A stretch of DNA of 64,000 nt from Stutzerimonas decontaminans. Lineage in GTDB: Bacteria > Pseudomonadota > Gammaproteobacteria > Pseudomonadales > Pseudomonadaceae. The notes beneath the pieces were generated by a model, which had not been told where the DNA came from, ran no database searches, and was given only the letters and a program-made list of their open reading frames with translations. The stretch lies in the NCBI RefSeq assembly GCF_000661915.1, contig NZ_CP007509.1, positions 1,612,001 to 1,676,000 on the forward strand, in the 5' to 3' direction. Below are positions 51,265 through 62,219 of this stretch, piece by piece (position 1 is the stretch's first letter; each line of letters opens with the position of its first letter). A program made the position numbers and the translations under genes.

Positions 51265-51837
51265 GATTTCGACGCCCTCGATAAGAAGCATGTCTACCAG
51301 TCGGATCAGCGGCAGGCCCACCAGGCTGGTAGCGTCCTCGCCTTGGGTGCTGCGGAAAAGGCTGATGCCTAGCCCTTCGGCCTTGAAGCTGCCGGCGCAA
51401 TCGTAGGGTTGCTCGGCATTCAGGTAGCGCTCGATCCGCGCTTCATCCAGTGTTCGGAAGTGTACGGTGAATGGCACGCAGTCCACCTGCAGCCTGTCAC
51501 TCACGCTGTCGAGCAAGGCAAGCCCGGTCAGGAATTTTACGCTTTCTCCGCTGGCGGCCAGCAATTGCTGCTTCGCTCGTTCGAACGTGTGTGGTTTGCC
51601 AAGAATCTCCTCGCCCAGCACCGCCACTTGGTCGGAGCCGATGATCAGATGGTCGGGATAGCGTGCGGCCAGTGCTCGTGCCTTGTATTCTGCGAGTCGG
51701 CGCACGAGTTGTTCTGCATTCTCATTGGGTAAGGCGGTCTCGTCGATTTCCGGTGCGCAGCTGTCGAAGCGTAGTCGCAGACGGGACAGCAGTTCCTGGC
51801 GATAACGTGAGCTGGATGCGAGCAGCAGGCGGCGCAT
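51259..51837 (-). CDS. maf: Maf family nucleotide pyrophosphatase (YceF-type)
   Basis: A 192-aa Maf protein. LLLASSSRYRQELLSRL is the signature start; LIIGSDQVAVLGEEILGKP and the C-terminal AGSFKAEGLG and DATSLVGLPL complete the nucleotide site. The position next to yceD-rpmF, as in E. coli, suggests the YceF type, reported to hydrolyse 7-methyl-GTP. It is divergent from yceD. Confidence 0.92.
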   Translation of the reverse strand: MRRLLLASSSRYRQELLSRLRLRFDSCAPEIDETALPNENAEQLVRRLAEYKARALAARYPDHLIIGSDQVAVLGEEILGKPHTFERAKQQLLAASGESVKFLTGLALLDSVSDRLQVDCVPFTVHFRTLDEARIERYLNAEQPYDCAGSFKAEGLGISLFRSTQGEDATSLVGLPLIRLVDMLLIEGVEIP

Positions 51838-51900
51838 GATTCCCTCCTTATATAGGTAGAAGATTGTATGCGTTGCGTCGTAAGGCGGGGTGGAATTCCT

Positions 51901-51929
51901 TTGACAGGTCGCGGGTGCGTCCCTAGAAT
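51901..51929 (+). promoter_or_regulatory. Near-consensus promoter of yceD-rpmF
   Basis: A perfect TTGACA (51901-51906), a 17-base spacer and TAGAAT (51924-51929). The predicted start is near 51936, only three bases before the yceD ATG. Confidence 0.8.
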
Positions 51930-51938
51930 GCCGCGCTT

Positions 51939-52466
51939 ATGTTGAAAGGACCGATACCTCCGCACGTTGATCCGCGCAAGCTCGCTGACCGAGCGGCCAC
52001 CCTTGCAGGTGAGCTGCAGTTGTCGCAGCTGAAGCGGCTCGCCGATCCTCTTGAGGATGATAAGGGTGTGGTGCGCGCCAGTTTTTCCTTCGGGCGCGAC
52101 GAGCAGCGTACTGTGGTTATCCATAGTCAGCTCGACGTTGAGGTCAAGATGATTTGCCAGCGTTGTCTGGAGCCGGTTGTTCTGCCGATTCACAGCGAGT
52201 GCGACTATGCGGTTGTGAATGAAGGGGCGAGCAGCCAGCACCTGCCCAAAGGCTATGACGTGCTGGAAGTGGGAGAGGATCCTCTGGATCTGCTGGCGCT
52301 GGTCGAAGACGAGCTGTTGCTCGCTCTGCCGATTGTTCCACTCCATGACCCTGAAATTTGCCAGCCGCCGGTTGGGCCAGATGAGCCCGAACCGAGTGAG
52401 AACGAGGTAACGCGGTCCAACCCGTTCAGCGTACTGGCGCAGTTAAAGCGTGACCCAAACGTTTAG
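51939..52466 (+). CDS. yceD: YceD (DUF177), 23S rRNA accumulation protein
   Basis: A 175-aa protein beginning LKGPIPPHVDPRKLADR, with a conserved CQRCLEPVVLPI motif and an acidic stretch (LDLLALVEDELLLALPIVPLH). YceD affects 23S rRNA levels in E. coli and is regularly co-transcribed with rpmF, as here. No Shine-Dalgarno fits between the predicted transcription start and the ATG. Confidence 0.93.
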   Translation: MLKGPIPPHVDPRKLADRAATLAGELQLSQLKRLADPLEDDKGVVRASFSFGRDEQRTVVIHSQLDVEVKMICQRCLEPVVLPIHSECDYAVVNEGASSQHLPKGYDVLEVGEDPLDLLALVEDELLLALPIVPLHDPEICQPPVGPDEPEPSENEVTRSNPFSVLAQLKRDPNV

Positions 52467-52478
52467 GAGTTGATCCAA

Positions 52479-52661
52479 ATGGCTGTTCAGCAGAACAAAA
52501 AATCCCGTTCCGCCCGTGACATGCGTCGTTCCCATGACGCTCTCGAGCCGAACGCTCTGTCCGTGGAAAAGAGCACTGGTGAAGTTCACCTGCGTCACCA
52601 CGTTTCCCCGGATGGTTTCTACCGTGGTCGCAAGGTGATCGACAAGGGCGCTGACGAGTAA
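52479..52661 (+). CDS. rpmF: 50S ribosomal protein L32
   Basis: A 60-aa ribosomal protein: [20 protein letters not shown] and [16 protein letters not shown] are diagnostic. The zinc cysteines of some L32 proteins are absent, as usual in gammaproteobacteria. ATG 52479 follows AGGAG closely. It starts 12 bases after yceD, and plsX follows. Confidence 0.97.
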   Translation: MAVQQNKKSRSARDMRRSHDALEPNALSVEKSTGEVHLRHHVSPDGFYRGRKVIDKGADE

Positions 52662-52664
52662 TCC

Positions 52665-53735
52665 TTGTCCGCTCCGATCATTGCGATTGATGCAATGGGT
52701 GGGGACTTCGGTCCCCACTGCATTGTTCCGGCCAGTCTTTCCTGCCTGGTTGAAAACTCCTCGCTACATCTGGTCCTCGTCGGCCAAGCCTCTCTACTCG
52801 AACAGCTCGTTGCCCAGCATCCAGGGGTCGATCAGTCGCGCCTGAAAATCGTCGATGCACCCGAAACGATCGGCATGGATGAGCGCCCTGCTCAGGCGTT
52901 GCGCGGAAAGCCTCGTTCATCGATGCGAGTCGCACTAGAGCAGGTGCGCGACGGTAAGGCGAAGGCCTGTGTGAGTGCCGGTAATACCGGGGCGCTTATG
53001 GCGCTGGCGCGTCAGATACTGAAGACTCTCCCGGGTATCGACCGGCCGGCGATGGTGACAGCGCTACCCACGCAGGGTAACCCCTGTCTGTTGCTGGATC
53101 TCGGCGCGAATGTCGACTGCCCGGCCGACCAGCTATACCAATTTGCGGTGATGGGGGTGGTTGCAGCCGAGTCCTTGGGGCTGGCTCAGCCAAGAGTCGC
53201 GCTGCTGAATGTCGGCACCGAAGAAATCAAAGGTACCCAGCAAGTCAAACAGGCAGCTGTCCTTCTGCAGCAGGCGCCGGACATCAACTACCGGGGTTTC
53301 ATCGAGGGGGATGGGCTTTATCGCGGTGAGGCCGATGTCGTCGTTTGCGATGGCTTCGTCGGTAACGTATTGCTCAAGTCCAGCGAGGGGCTGGCGGGCA
53401 TGCTGGTCGCCAAGGTCGAGGCGCTTTTCAGACGGTCACTTGGGGCGCGCATCGTCGGTGCTATGGCGCTGCCGCTTTTGCGTCGGCTCCGCGCGGAGCT
53501 AAATCCTGCGCAATACAACGGTGCCAGTTTTCTCGGCTTGCAGGGCATCGTCGTCAAGAGTCATGGCGGTGCTGGTGCGGACGGCTTCAAGGCAGCCGTT
53601 CGGCGCGCAGCGGAGGACGTCGAGCATGATCTTCCCGGGCAGCTGGCGCGCCGGCTGGGGCATTATCTTGGTGGCTCTCGCCCTTCCGTTGCGGGCGATG
53701 ATGTGACTGCAGCTGATGGCGCGCCATCCAACTGA
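52665..53735 (+). CDS. plsX: Phosphate acyltransferase PlsX
   Basis: A 356-aa enzyme converting acyl-ACP to acyl-phosphate for phospholipid synthesis. [13 protein letters not shown] is the signature start; [17 protein letters not shown] and [16 protein letters not shown] follow. The start is TTG at 52665, only three bases after the rpmF stop and without its own clear Shine-Dalgarno, so it probably depends on coupling to rpmF translation. Confidence 0.95.
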   Translation: MSAPIIAIDAMGGDFGPHCIVPASLSCLVENSSLHLVLVGQASLLEQLVAQHPGVDQSRLKIVDAPETIGMDERPAQALRGKPRSSMRVALEQVRDGKAKACVSAGNTGALMALARQILKTLPGIDRPAMVTALPTQGNPCLLLDLGANVDCPADQLYQFAVMGVVAAESLGLAQPRVALLNVGTEEIKGTQQVKQAAVLLQQAPDINYRGFIEGDGLYRGEADVVVCDGFVGNVLLKSSEGLAGMLVAKVEALFRRSLGARIVGAMALPLLRRLRAELNPAQYNGASFLGLQGIVVKSHGGAGADGFKAAVRRAAEDVEHDLPGQLARRLGHYLGGSRPSVAGDDVTAADGAPSN

Positions 53736-53798
53736 AATTCGCTGCGCCTGTCACTGGCGTATTCTTTAGACGAACAGAACCACAAGAGAGTCGTTTTC

Positions 53799-54737
53799 AT
53801 GTCCGCATCACTTGCTTTCGTCTTTCCCGGTCAAGGGTCTCAGTCCCTTGGCATGCTGGCCGAATTGGGTGCTCAGCAGAGCGTGATCGTCGATACGTTT
53901 GCCGAAGCTTCCTCGGCGCTGGGCTATGATCTTTGGGCATTGACCCAGAACGGCCCGGAAGAGCAGCTGAATCAGACCGACAAGACCCAGCCGGCGATTC
54001 TGGCGGCTTCGGTTGCAATCTGGCGTCTGTGGCTGGCTGAAGGTGGTGCGCAGCCTGCCTTCGTTGCGGGTCACAGCCTCGGAGAGTATTCGGCTTTGGT
54101 GGCCGCCGGCAGTCTTCCGTTTGCCGATGCGGTCAAGTTGGTCGAGTTGCGTGGTCAGTTGATGCAGCAGGCAGTGCCGGCCGGGCAGGGCGGCATGGCT
54201 GCCATTCTTGGGTTAGATGATGTCGATGTGCTGGCCGCCTGTGCTGAGGCTGCGCAGGGTGAAGTCGTCAGTGCGGTCAACTTCAACGCCCCCGGTCAGG
54301 TCGTGATCGCCGGTAGTGTGTCAGCCGTGGAGCGTGCGATCGAGGCGTGTAAGGCCAAGGGTGCCAAGCGTGCGATGGCCTTGCCGGTGAGCGTGCCGTC
54401 GCACTGCGATCTGATGCGCCCGGCTGCAGAACGCTTTGCTGCCTCGGTAGAGGCAATTGCGTGGCAGGCGCCGCAGATTCCGCTGGTACAGAATGTCAGC
54501 GCGGCAGTCGTTGCGGACCTGGACGCTCTTAAGCGTGACCTGCTGGCACAACTTTATAGTCCAGTGCGTTGGGTCGAATCTATGGTGGTCTTGGGGGATC
54601 GCGGCGTCACCTCGTTGGTTGAATGCGGTCCCGGTAAGGTTCTGTCGGGCCTCAACAAACGCTGCGTCAAGGGCGTCAACACCTACAATCTGGATACCCC
54701 CGAGGCCTTCGCGGCCGCTCGTGCCGCATTGGCTTGA
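53799..54737 (+). CDS. fabD: Malonyl-CoA:ACP transacylase FabD
   Basis: A 312-aa enzyme that loads malonate onto acyl carrier protein. Oxyanion-site GQGSQSLGM, nucleophile Ser93 in GHSLGEYSAL, and the conserved His in SVPSHCDLM are visible. NVSA and VECGPGKVLSGL are later family motifs. fabG follows after 14 bases. Confidence 0.96.
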   Translation: MSASLAFVFPGQGSQSLGMLAELGAQQSVIVDTFAEASSALGYDLWALTQNGPEEQLNQTDKTQPAILAASVAIWRLWLAEGGAQPAFVAGHSLGEYSALVAAGSLPFADAVKLVELRGQLMQQAVPAGQGGMAAILGLDDVDVLAACAEAAQGEVVSAVNFNAPGQVVIAGSVSAVERAIEACKAKGAKRAMALPVSVPSHCDLMRPAAERFAASVEAIAWQAPQIPLVQNVSAAVVADLDALKRDLLAQLYSPVRWVESMVVLGDRGVTSLVECGPGKVLSGLNKRCVKGVNTYNLDTPEAFAAARAALA

Positions 54738-54751
54738 ACAAGGAGAATGCT

Positions 54752-55495
54752 ATGAATCTGCAAGGTAAGGTGGCGTTGGTAACCGGCGCGAGCCGCGGTA
54801 TTGGCCAGGCCATTGCCCTTGAGCTGGGCCGCCAGGGCGCGATAGTCATCGGTACTGCGACCACGCCATCCGGTGCCGAGCGCATCGCCGAGACGCTGAA
54901 GCAAAACGGTATCGAAGGCGCCGGCCTGGTGCTAGACGTTGGCAATGATGAGTCGGTCAGCAGCACTCTGGAGCACATTCAGCAGCACCTCGGACAGCCG
55001 GCGATTCTAGTCAATAATGCCGGTATTACCCGTGACAACCTCATGCTGCGCATGAAGGATGATGAGTGGTATGACGTCATCAACACCAACTTGAACAGCC
55101 TGTACCGCCTCTCCAAGGCCGTCCTGCGCGGCATGACCAAAGCCCGCTGGGGGCGAATCATCAATATCGGTTCGGTGGTTGGTGCCATGGGCAACGCCGG
55201 ACAGGTAAACTACGCGGCAGCCAAGGCCGGTCTGGAGGGTTTCAGCCGTGCATTGGCTCGTGAGGTCGGTTCTCGTGGTATCACGGTGAACTCCGTGGCG
55301 CCTGGTTTCATCGATACCGATATGACTCGCGAGTTGCCGGAAGCCCAGCGTGATGCGCTCTTGGGGCAGATACCCCTGGGACGTCTCGGTCAGGCCGAAG
55401 AGATTGCCAAGGTCGTCGCGTTTCTCGCATCAGACGGTGCTGCGTACGTCACCGGTGCTACGGTTCCGGTGAACGGCGGCATGTACATGAGTTGA
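54752..55495 (+). CDS. fabG: 3-oxoacyl-ACP reductase FabG
   Basis: A 247-aa short-chain dehydrogenase, NADPH-dependent, for the first reduction of fatty acid elongation. TGASRGIGQAIA binds cofactor; NNAGITRDNLMLRM, IINIGSVVG and YAAAKAG (catalytic Tyr/Lys, ~150) complete the active site. ATG 54752 has AGGAGA upstream; the slightly longer frame is not family-like. Confidence 0.97.
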   Translation: MNLQGKVALVTGASRGIGQAIALELGRQGAIVIGTATTPSGAERIAETLKQNGIEGAGLVLDVGNDESVSSTLEHIQQHLGQPAILVNNAGITRDNLMLRMKDDEWYDVINTNLNSLYRLSKAVLRGMTKARWGRIINIGSVVGAMGNAGQVNYAAAKAGLEGFSRALAREVGSRGITVNSVAPGFIDTDMTRELPEAQRDALLGQIPLGRLGQAEEIAKVVAFLASDGAAYVTGATVPVNGGMYMS

Positions 55496-55516
55496 GTGTG
55501 ACGCCCGGCGCAGGAG

Positions 55517-55574
55517 GACAGTCATAGAGGCTGTCTTTAAATTAGCTATAAAACCTCAGCTGGTTTATAGACAG
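55517..55574 (+). promoter_or_regulatory. Attenuator-like alternative hairpins between fabG and acpP
   Basis: GACAG (55517-55521) can pair with CTGTC (55531-55535), followed by TTTAAATT, like a weak terminator. The same CTGTC can instead pair with GACAG at 55570-55574, outside a second stem CTATAAAACC (55546-55555) / GGTTTATAG (55562-55570). The two folds exclude each other. Any effect on readthrough from fabG is inference. Confidence 0.35.
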
Positions 55575-55611
55575 ATGGTTGAAGGCGGTATCATGCTTGC
55601 CTGCTTCCAGC

Positions 55612-55639
55612 TTGAAATGCGGAAAACGCTTTCTATACA
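55612..55639 (+). promoter_or_regulatory. Predicted promoter of acpP
   Basis: TTGAAA (55612-55617), 16-base spacer, TATACA (55634-55639). Start predicted near 55646, giving a 44-base leader that contains the Shine-Dalgarno and the sRNA-complementary segment at 55669-55684. Confidence 0.5.
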
Positions 55640-55689
55640 CTACCGCGCAAACCAGCTGCCTGATTTTTCCATAGGAGTGAAAACAAGGT

Positions 55690-55926
55690 ATGAGCACCAT
55701 CGAAGAACGCGTCAAGAAAATCGTTGCCGAGCAACTTGGCGTTAAAGAAGAGGAAGTAACCAACAGCGCTTCCTTTGTCGAAGACCTGGGTGCCGACTCT
55801 CTTGACACCGTTGAGCTGGTGATGGCTCTGGAAGAGGAATTCGAGACCGAGATCCCGGACGAGCAGGCTGAGAAGATCACCACCGTTCAGGAAGCCATCG
55901 ATTACATCAATGCGCATGCGCAGTAA
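55690..55926 (+). CDS. acpP: Acyl carrier protein
   Basis: A 78-aa acidic carrier of growing acyl chains. Ser37 in [18 protein letters not shown] receives the 4'-phosphopantetheine arm. Length and sequence are typical of AcpP. AGGAG lies at 55673-55677, 12 bases before the ATG. A strong terminator follows, so acpP is probably expressed above its neighbours. Confidence 0.98.
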
Positions 55927-55950
55927 GTTGTAATCCGCTTCGGAAACAGG

Positions 55951-55991
55951 AAAGCCGCACTGCCTTGATCGAGGTAGTGCGGCTTTTCTTT
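55951..55991 (+). terminator. Strong terminator after acpP
   Basis: AAAGCCGCACTGCC (55951-55964) pairs with GGTAGTGCGGCTTTT (55973-55987) around an 8-base loop, followed by CTTT. It separates high-level acpP transcription from fabF. Confidence 0.9.
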
Positions 55992-56097
55992 GAGAAGGAT
56001 TCGTTCAGGTCACGGGCGCGATCTGGCATCCGGGCTGAATGATCGTCCTGTCTCGGCAAGAGTCGAGCCAGTACGTTTAGGTATAGGAGTAATCGCT

Positions 56098-57342
56098 GTG
56101 TCGCGTAGACGCGTCGTAGTCACCGGGATGGGCATGCTATCGCCACTGGGTAACGATGTGCCGAGCAGCTGGCAGGGAATTCTTGCCGGCCGCAGTGGTA
56201 TCGGCCTGATCGAGCACATGGATCTTTCTGCCTACTCCACTCGTTTTGGCGGATCGATCAAAGACTTCGATGTCGAGCAGTATCTGCCGGCAAAGGAGGC
56301 GCGCAAGCTCGACCTTTTCATCCAATACGGTCTAGCGGCGAGCTTTCAGGCCGTGCGCGATTCCGGGCTGGAGGTAACTGATGCCAATCGGGAGCGCATC
56401 GGTGTTGCGATGGGTTCCGGTATCGGCGGCCTGACTAACATCGAAAACAGCTGCAAGGCGCTGATCGAGCAGGGGCCGCGGCGTATTTCACCTTTCTTCG
56501 TGCCGGGCTCCATCATCAATATGGTGTCTGGCTTCCTGTCGATCCATTTGGGATTGCAGGGCCCTAACTATGCGATCGCCACCGCTTGCACAACGGGTAC
56601 CCATTGCATCGGCATGGCCGCGCGCAATATCGCCTATGGCGAGGCCGATGTCATGGTGGCCGGCGGCTCCGAAATGGCGGCCAGCGGGCTTGGTATCGGT
56701 GGCTTCGCGGCAGCGCGGGCACTGTCCACGCGTAACGATGACCCGGCTGCGGCGAGCCGTCCGTGGGACAAAGGGCGTGACGGCTTCGTACTGTCGGACG
56801 GCGCGGGTGCTTTGGTCCTCGAGGAGCTTGAGCATGCCAAGGCCCGGGGCGCACACATCTATGCCGAGCTGATCGGCTTCGGCATGAGCGCCGATGCTTT
56901 CCACATGACCTCTCCGCCGGAAGACGGGGCCGGCGCGGCGCGCTGTATCCGCAATGCTCTAAAGGATGCCCAGCTGAATGGTGACCAGGTGCAGTACATC
57001 AATGCACACGGCACATCGACTCCCGCGGGTGACAAGGCCGAGGCTGCGGCGATTCGCAACGTATTCGGTGACTACGCCTACGAATTGTCGGTGAGTTCGA
57101 CCAAGTCTATGGTTGGGCATTTGCTCGGCGCTGCCGGCGCCGTGGAGGCGATCTTCAGTGTATTGGCGATTCGCGATCAGGTGGCGCCGCCGACCATCAA
57201 TCTGGACGAACCAGATGAAGGCTGCGACCTTGATTTCGTGCCGCATGAGGCTAAGCCGAGACTGATCGACGTCGCTGTGTCCAACTCCTTTGGCTTCGGT
57301 GGGACCAACGGGTCGCTGGTGTTCCGCCGGTTTGCCGAGTGA
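56098..57342 (+). CDS. fabF: 3-oxoacyl-ACP synthase II FabF
   Basis: A 414-aa condensing enzyme that elongates acyl-ACP. Catalytic Cys164 in [10 protein letters not shown], and the two histidines in [12 protein letters not shown] (~304) and [12 protein letters not shown] (~341). Start is GTG 56098 ([18 protein letters not shown]) with AGGAG at 56085-56089. The longer frame to 55990 crosses the terminator. It overlaps pabC by four bases. Confidence 0.97.
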   Translation: MSRRRVVVTGMGMLSPLGNDVPSSWQGILAGRSGIGLIEHMDLSAYSTRFGGSIKDFDVEQYLPAKEARKLDLFIQYGLAASFQAVRDSGLEVTDANRERIGVAMGSGIGGLTNIENSCKALIEQGPRRISPFFVPGSIINMVSGFLSIHLGLQGPNYAIATACTTGTHCIGMAARNIAYGEADVMVAGGSEMAASGLGIGGFAAARALSTRNDDPAAASRPWDKGRDGFVLSDGAGALVLEELEHAKARGAHIYAELIGFGMSADAFHMTSPPEDGAGAARCIRNALKDAQLNGDQVQYINAHGTSTPAGDKAEAAAIRNVFGDYAYELSVSSTKSMVGHLLGAAGAVEAIFSVLAIRDQVAPPTINLDEPDEGCDLDFVPHEAKPRLIDVAVSNSFGFGGTNGSLVFRRFAE

Positions 57343-58156
57343 CATTGAGCTGGCTGAACGGGCAGCCCTGTGAAGGGCTGTCCGTTCATGATCGCGGTCT
57401 CGCCTACGGCGATGGACTGTTCGAGACGATCCGCGTCGTAGGCGGCCGGGCACGACTGCTCGATCGGCACCTGCAGCGCTTGACCGTTGGCTGTCAGCGT
57501 CTCGCCATTCCCGTTGATACAGTTGAGCTGCGCAACGAGCTGACGCGGTTCTGCCAGGCGCTGGGGCAGGGCATCGCCAAGCTCATCGTTACCCGCGGTA
57601 CCGGGCAGCGCGGCTATGCGCCACCACAGCCCTGTCAGCCACAACGCGTGCTGCTAGGTTCGCCACTTCCTGCTTATCCACCGCGACACGCTGAAGCCGG
57701 CGTGCGGCTTTTTCCCTGCATCACACGCCTTGCGGAACAGCCGCGGCTCGCTGGAATCAAGCATCTCAACCGGCTGGAACAGGTGCTGGCGCGTGCCGAA
57801 TGGCATGATCCCGCCTTCGCCGAGGGGCTGATGCGCGACATGTCCGGCAGGGTGGTGGAAGGCGTTTTCAGCAATTTGTTTCTGGCTGTCGGTGGTGAGC
57901 TGCGCACAGCGTCTCTGACGCGCTGCGGAGTTGCCGGAGTCATGCGTGCGGAGATTATGGCCCGCGCATCGAAGCAGGGGTTTGCGGTGGCCGAGCTGGA
58001 CATCAGCTATGCCGAGCTGTTGCAGGCGGATGAGATTTTCCTCTGCAACAGTCTTTACGGTATCTGGCCTGTCACAGGTTTGGCCGAGCGCGTCTGGCCC
58101 GTCGGTCCGCTGACCCGTAAACTGCAGTCCGTTGTCGCCGACCTGTTGAGTGATTC

Positions 58157-58160
<4 letters not shown>
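57339..58160 (+). CDS. pabC: Aminodeoxychorismate lyase PabC
   Basis: A 273-aa fold-type IV PLP enzyme that releases p-aminobenzoate from aminodeoxychorismate, for folate. [16 protein letters not shown] is the signature; Lys141 in [14 protein letters not shown] is the likely PLP lysine. GTG start overlaps the fabF stop (GTGA), and its end overlaps mltG. The order fabF-pabC-mltG-tmk-holB is the same as in E. coli. Confidence 0.95.
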
Positions 58161-60835
<2,675 letters not shown>

Positions 60836-60866
60836 AATCGACTCGAATTTTCGTTAGGAACACCGC

Positions 60867-61223
60867 ATGAGCCTGCCAGCAAATCTTGGTCCGCGTAATG
60901 GCATCCTGTCCCTGACCATCAAGGACAAATCGGTGCTCTATGCCGCGTTCATGCCCTTCATCAAGCATGGCGGGCTGTTCATCCCGACCAACAAGAGCTA
61001 CAAGCTTGGCGATGAAGTATTCATGCTGCTCAATCTGATGGACGAGCCGGAGAAGATCCCGGTCGCCGGCAAGGTGGTCTGGATCACCCCGAAAGGCGCT
61101 CAGGGCAGTCGCGCCGCGGGCATCGGCGTGCAGTTCAACGAGGGCGACAGCACCGCACGCAACAAGATCGAAACCTATCTGGCCGGTGCGCTCAAGTCGG
61201 ATCGCCCGACCCATACGATGTAA
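60867..61223 (+). CDS. pilZ: Type IV pilus PilZ protein
   Basis: A 118-aa single PilZ domain. It lacks the RxxxR motif, which fits the founding PilZ protein (PA2960 type). That protein is needed for type IV pilus assembly but does not bind c-di-GMP, and it acts through PilB/FimX-like partners. Family landmarks are LYAAFMPFIKHGGLFIPT and AAGIGVQFNEGD. Position between holB and tatD matches Pseudomonas. It links with comEC, since pili also take up DNA. Confidence 0.94.
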   Translation: MSLPANLGPRNGILSLTIKDKSVLYAAFMPFIKHGGLFIPTNKSYKLGDEVFMLLNLMDEPEKIPVAGKVVWITPKGAQGSRAAGIGVQFNEGDSTARNKIETYLAGALKSDRPTHTM

Positions 61224-61324
61224 TGCATGGGCCAGTCACGTTCCGTGCGGCCCGCCATCCTCTCCTGAGTGCCGCTTATTTGCTCTACAATCGCCCCTTT
61301 TCGCGATAGCAAGTAGTGCATTTC

Positions 61325-62110
61325 ATGCTGGTAGATTCCCACTGTCACCTCGATCGCCTCGATCTCACCGCCCATAACGGCTCACTCGATGCCGCATTGG
61401 AAGCCGCACGCTCGCGCGGTGTCGGGCATTTCCTCTGCATCGGCGTCAGCGCGGACAACGCAGCGGCGGTCAGATCGCTGGCCGAGCGCTATGCCGATGT
61501 GGACTGCTCGATTGGTGTTCATCCTCTGGATCTCGAGCCGACCAGCCAGCCGGTGCTGGATTGGTTGCTTGGCGAGTTGCAGCACCCACAGGTGGTTGCC
61601 ATCGGTGAAACTGGCCTGGATTACCACTACGAGCCCGAAGCTGCGCAGATGCAGCAACAGTCCTTCCGGCTGCATCTCGAGGCAGCCAGGCTGACCGGCA
61701 AACCGGTCATCGTGCACACCCGGGCGGCCCGCGCCGATACGCTGGATCTGCTACGTGAAGCGGCGCTGCCGCAGGCGGGTGTATTGCATTGCTTCACCGA
61801 AGACTGGGACATGGCCAAGGCTGCGCTTGATCTCGGTTTCTATATCTCGTTGTCGGGGATCGTCACGTTCCGCAATGCGGATGCGTTGCGCGATGTGGCC
61901 CGCAGAGTTCCGGCTGATCGCCTGCTGGTCGAAACCGATTCGCCGTATCTGGCGCCGATTCCCCACCGAGGCAAAGCCAACCTGCCGCAGTACGTGCGGG
62001 AGGTTGCCGAGTTTCTTGCGGAGCTGCGTGGCGTTCCATTCGAGACGCTGGCTGAGCAAACCACCGCCAACTTCAAGGCATTGTTCCCGCTGGCCAGGGT
62101 GCGCAGCTGA
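61325..62110 (+). CDS. tatD: TatD family hydrolase
   Basis: A 261-aa metal-dependent deoxyribonuclease-like hydrolase. DSHCHLDRLDL (metal His pair), GETGLDYHY, IVHTRAA, LHCFTEDW and ETDSPYLAPIPHRGK are all visible. ATG 61325 (MLVDSHCHL) is chosen over the GTG-type start nine bases upstream. It corresponds to the tatD homologue next to holB/pilZ (YcfH position in E. coli). Confidence 0.93.
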   Translation: MLVDSHCHLDRLDLTAHNGSLDAALEAARSRGVGHFLCIGVSADNAAAVRSLAERYADVDCSIGVHPLDLEPTSQPVLDWLLGELQHPQVVAIGETGLDYHYEPEAAQMQQQSFRLHLEAARLTGKPVIVHTRAARADTLDLLREAALPQAGVLHCFTEDWDMAKAALDLGFYISLSGIVTFRNADALRDVARRVPADRLLVETDSPYLAPIPHRGKANLPQYVREVAEFLAELRGVPFETLAEQTTANFKALFPLARVRS

Positions 62111-62168
62111 CGTAACCGCCGCGCAGGATTCATGCTTCTTGAGCGCGCCTGGCGCGTTGCCTTCTTTC

Positions 62169-62194
62169 GCGCCGACACAAGCGGCGCTTTTCTT
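62169..62194 (+). terminator. Terminator after tatD
   Basis: GCGCCG (62169-62174), 7-base loop, CGGCGC (62182-62187), then TTTTCTT. It lies about 60 bases after the tatD stop and before aroP. Confidence 0.65.
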
Positions 62195-62219
62195 GCCCTG
62201 AAGATCCACAAGGTGGCGT

